From Cafeteria roenbergensis (Eukaryota > Sar > Bigyra > Bicosoecida > Cafeteriaceae): 22,212 nucleotides of DNA. The position numbers and the translations under genes are program-made. Shown one piece after another: positions 21,045 through 22,212 of the stretch. The notes beneath the pieces were generated by a model. That model saw nothing but the letters and a program-made list of their open reading frames with translations. It was not told the origin of the DNA and did not search any database. Location of the stretch: contig VLTN01000131.1 in assembly GCA_008330645.1 (NCBI GenBank), positions 1-22,212 on the forward strand. Direction: 5' to 3'. The number at the start of each line of letters is the position of its first letter. Position 1 is the stretch's first letter.

Positions 21045-22212
21045 TCGACGTCGTCTTCGTTTGCGGCGCTGTGGGATGGCGGTTCAGGGGTGTCGTTCCT
21101 GGCGGCTGGTCACGGCGCAAAGTCGGCTCTGCTCACCAAGGCAGCAGCGTCTCTCAACATTGCTCGGGCGTCGCTCGTTCACTTCGACGACAACCCTGTG
21201 GAAGTGGCAGAAATCTCCGCATCCGCACCAGACATCACTTCACTTCGCGTGCCTGCCGACCCCGGAGCGACCACGTCCGGGCTTGGCCCCGCTGGCTCCG
21301 CGCGCAAGTACCGCGCTGCAGTCGCCCACTTCTGGGCGATCGACGAGCCTCTGCCCGTGAGAGTGATGGTCCATCCATCGCGGATACGGACGGCTTCGCA
21401 AACGACCCTCAGGCCAGGACTTGCCGAGGCCCCGGGCTGCGCCCTCGGCCAGCGGTGATCCACGCGGCGGTGACGGCCGTACGGCGGAGGACCGCGGCAG
21501 AGCCGACCTGTACGCGGCAGAGCGACGTCGAGTCGAGGCAGCGCGCGAAGCGACCGCAGCTGTGCTCTCAGCAGACGAGGCGGAGGCCGAGGCGGAGGCG
21601 GGGCTCTTGGCAAGCGGTGCTGGCGCCGGAGTGCCAGCTGATGGAAGCATGACTGGCCAAAGACCCTCAGGCGATGGGGTCGTGGCTGAGGCCGCAAGCG
21701 CTGCGGCAACCCAACCATCTCGGCAGCGGCGTCGCGTCCGCAGCGCTGCCGCTGCGGGTAGCAGAGCCACTTCAAGTAGAGCCCGTGTTCTGGCATCGTT
21801 CTTGGCCTCGCTGCGACTGGCCATGGAGCCAGTGGCGAGCGACGCGGCATCGCTCCTCAACGACGCCGAGTCACTGGCGCGAGTCGCGCAATTGACGCAA
21901 CGGACAAATCAAGTCAACGCGTGCAAGGACCCAACCCCGCTGGCAGAGCTGGTGCTTGGCTCTGCGCATCGCGGCCAAGCGTGACGCCGCTCGAGCCGCC
22001 ATGAAGGCACTGCCGCCCGCAGCGGCTGGTGGGCTGGCCAGTGCTCCGGGTGACGGGCCAGCCTGCAGCAAGCCAAGCCTCCCTCAGCGTGGCAGCTGCC
22101 GCTGCTGCTGCACCCTTCTGTGGCGGGGTTCGCGTCACCGCAGCCCGTGTAACGGACAGGTTCGGGTGCTACGGCCTCGTCACGGTGGCGGCATGCGAAG
22201 ACTTGGCAATCA
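21018..22212 (+). CDS. FkbH-like HAD-superfamily (subfamily IIIC) protein, partial
   Basis: The gene runs off the right edge. Three blocks match the FkbH-like family in the right order. (a) Frame 3, about 21090-21265: KSALLTKAAASLNIARASLV, then HFDDNPVEVAEI (Asp pair at 21186-21191), then LRVPADP. This is the C-terminal half of the HAD fold with the Lys and acidic Mg-binding motifs. (b) Frame 1, about 21418-21984: TAEDRGRADLYAAERRR, FLASLRLAMEP, VAQLTQRTNQVN (21889-21918), matching the EDRxRxxxY and QLxxRTNQFN blocks. (c) Frame 3 near the edge, about 22149-22184: VTDRFGCYGLVTV, matching the DRFGDxGLVGV block. A helical linker (ALRIAAKRDAARAAMKALPP) sits in frame 2 between b and c. Bacterial FkbH proteins make glyceryl-ACP from bisphosphoglycerate for polyketide synthases; this protein's substrate is unknown. 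The nucleophile motif (DxDxT) was not found upstream, so the N-terminus is missing, in an unrecognised exon, or degraded. 21018 is an arbitrary left edge at the repeat. Confidence 0.65.
21357..21417 (+). other. Candidate 61-bp GT-AG intron in the FkbH-like gene
   Basis: It begins GTGAGAGTG and ends CTCAGGCCAG. It is in phase 0 on both sides, and removing it joins the HAD block (frame 3) directly to the FkbH middle block (frame 1). Without it, frame 1 is closed by a stop at 21358-21360. The length is short but within the range of compact eukaryotic genomes. A one-base indel nearby would give the same frame change. Confidence 0.4.

Overview
This is GC-rich eukaryotic nuclear DNA, most likely from a unicellular alga or other protist. 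I cannot name the organism. The eukaryotic reading rests on a complete Mutator-like DNA transposon (MULE), a homologue of the eukaryotic membrane protein TMEM267, long Ala/Gly/Gln-rich coiled-coil proteins, a TATA-like element, a plausible short GT-AG intron, and the absence of bacterial-style operons or ribosome binding sites.

Layout. (1) At 310-4041 on the minus strand lies a long, uninterrupted, low-complexity coiled-coil protein gene with a Gly-Ala hexanucleotide tract. (2) At 4165-11941 sits a 7,777-bp MULE with terminal inverted repeats of about 351 bp (347/351 identical by eye) and a perfect 9-bp target-site duplication, CTGTCGCAG. It reads leftward from its right TIR as three successive minus-strand frames. 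The largest (1,304 codons) has the MULE DDE signatures and a SWIM zinc finger, but carries an insertion of about 540 residues inside the catalytic fold. From the left TIR, plus-strand frames run the opposite way and include a 422-codon frame built from a 30/21-bp minisatellite. The convergent layout resembles maize MuDR. (3) The element landed a few bases from a TATATA box in the short divergent intergenic region between the coiled-coil gene and the TMEM267-like gene (12328-13041, plus).

(4) At 13349-18163 on the plus strand are one or two further coiled-coil/low-complexity proteins. They include a striking 21/32-residue repeat array, a Gln-rich stretch, a second Gly-Ala tract and an RG-rich C-terminus. 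Their reading frame changes several times. At two places, inside repeats, the change can be traced to small indels against neighbouring repeat copies. (5) From 18164 to about 20875 coding assignment is poor. (6) At about 21018-22212 (plus, running off the window) is an FkbH-like HAD-superfamily (subfamily IIIC) protein, recognised from three family blocks that lie in changing frames. One change fits a 61-bp GT-AG intron.

Two genome-wide signals overlie this. The octamer GGCAGAGC (both strands) is about 20-fold over-represented, and GCGGTTTC is also enriched. The best candidates for something new are the interrupted MULE catalytic domain with an embedded, degenerate PD-(D/E)XK/RecB-like segment, and the paired TIR-encoded start codons.
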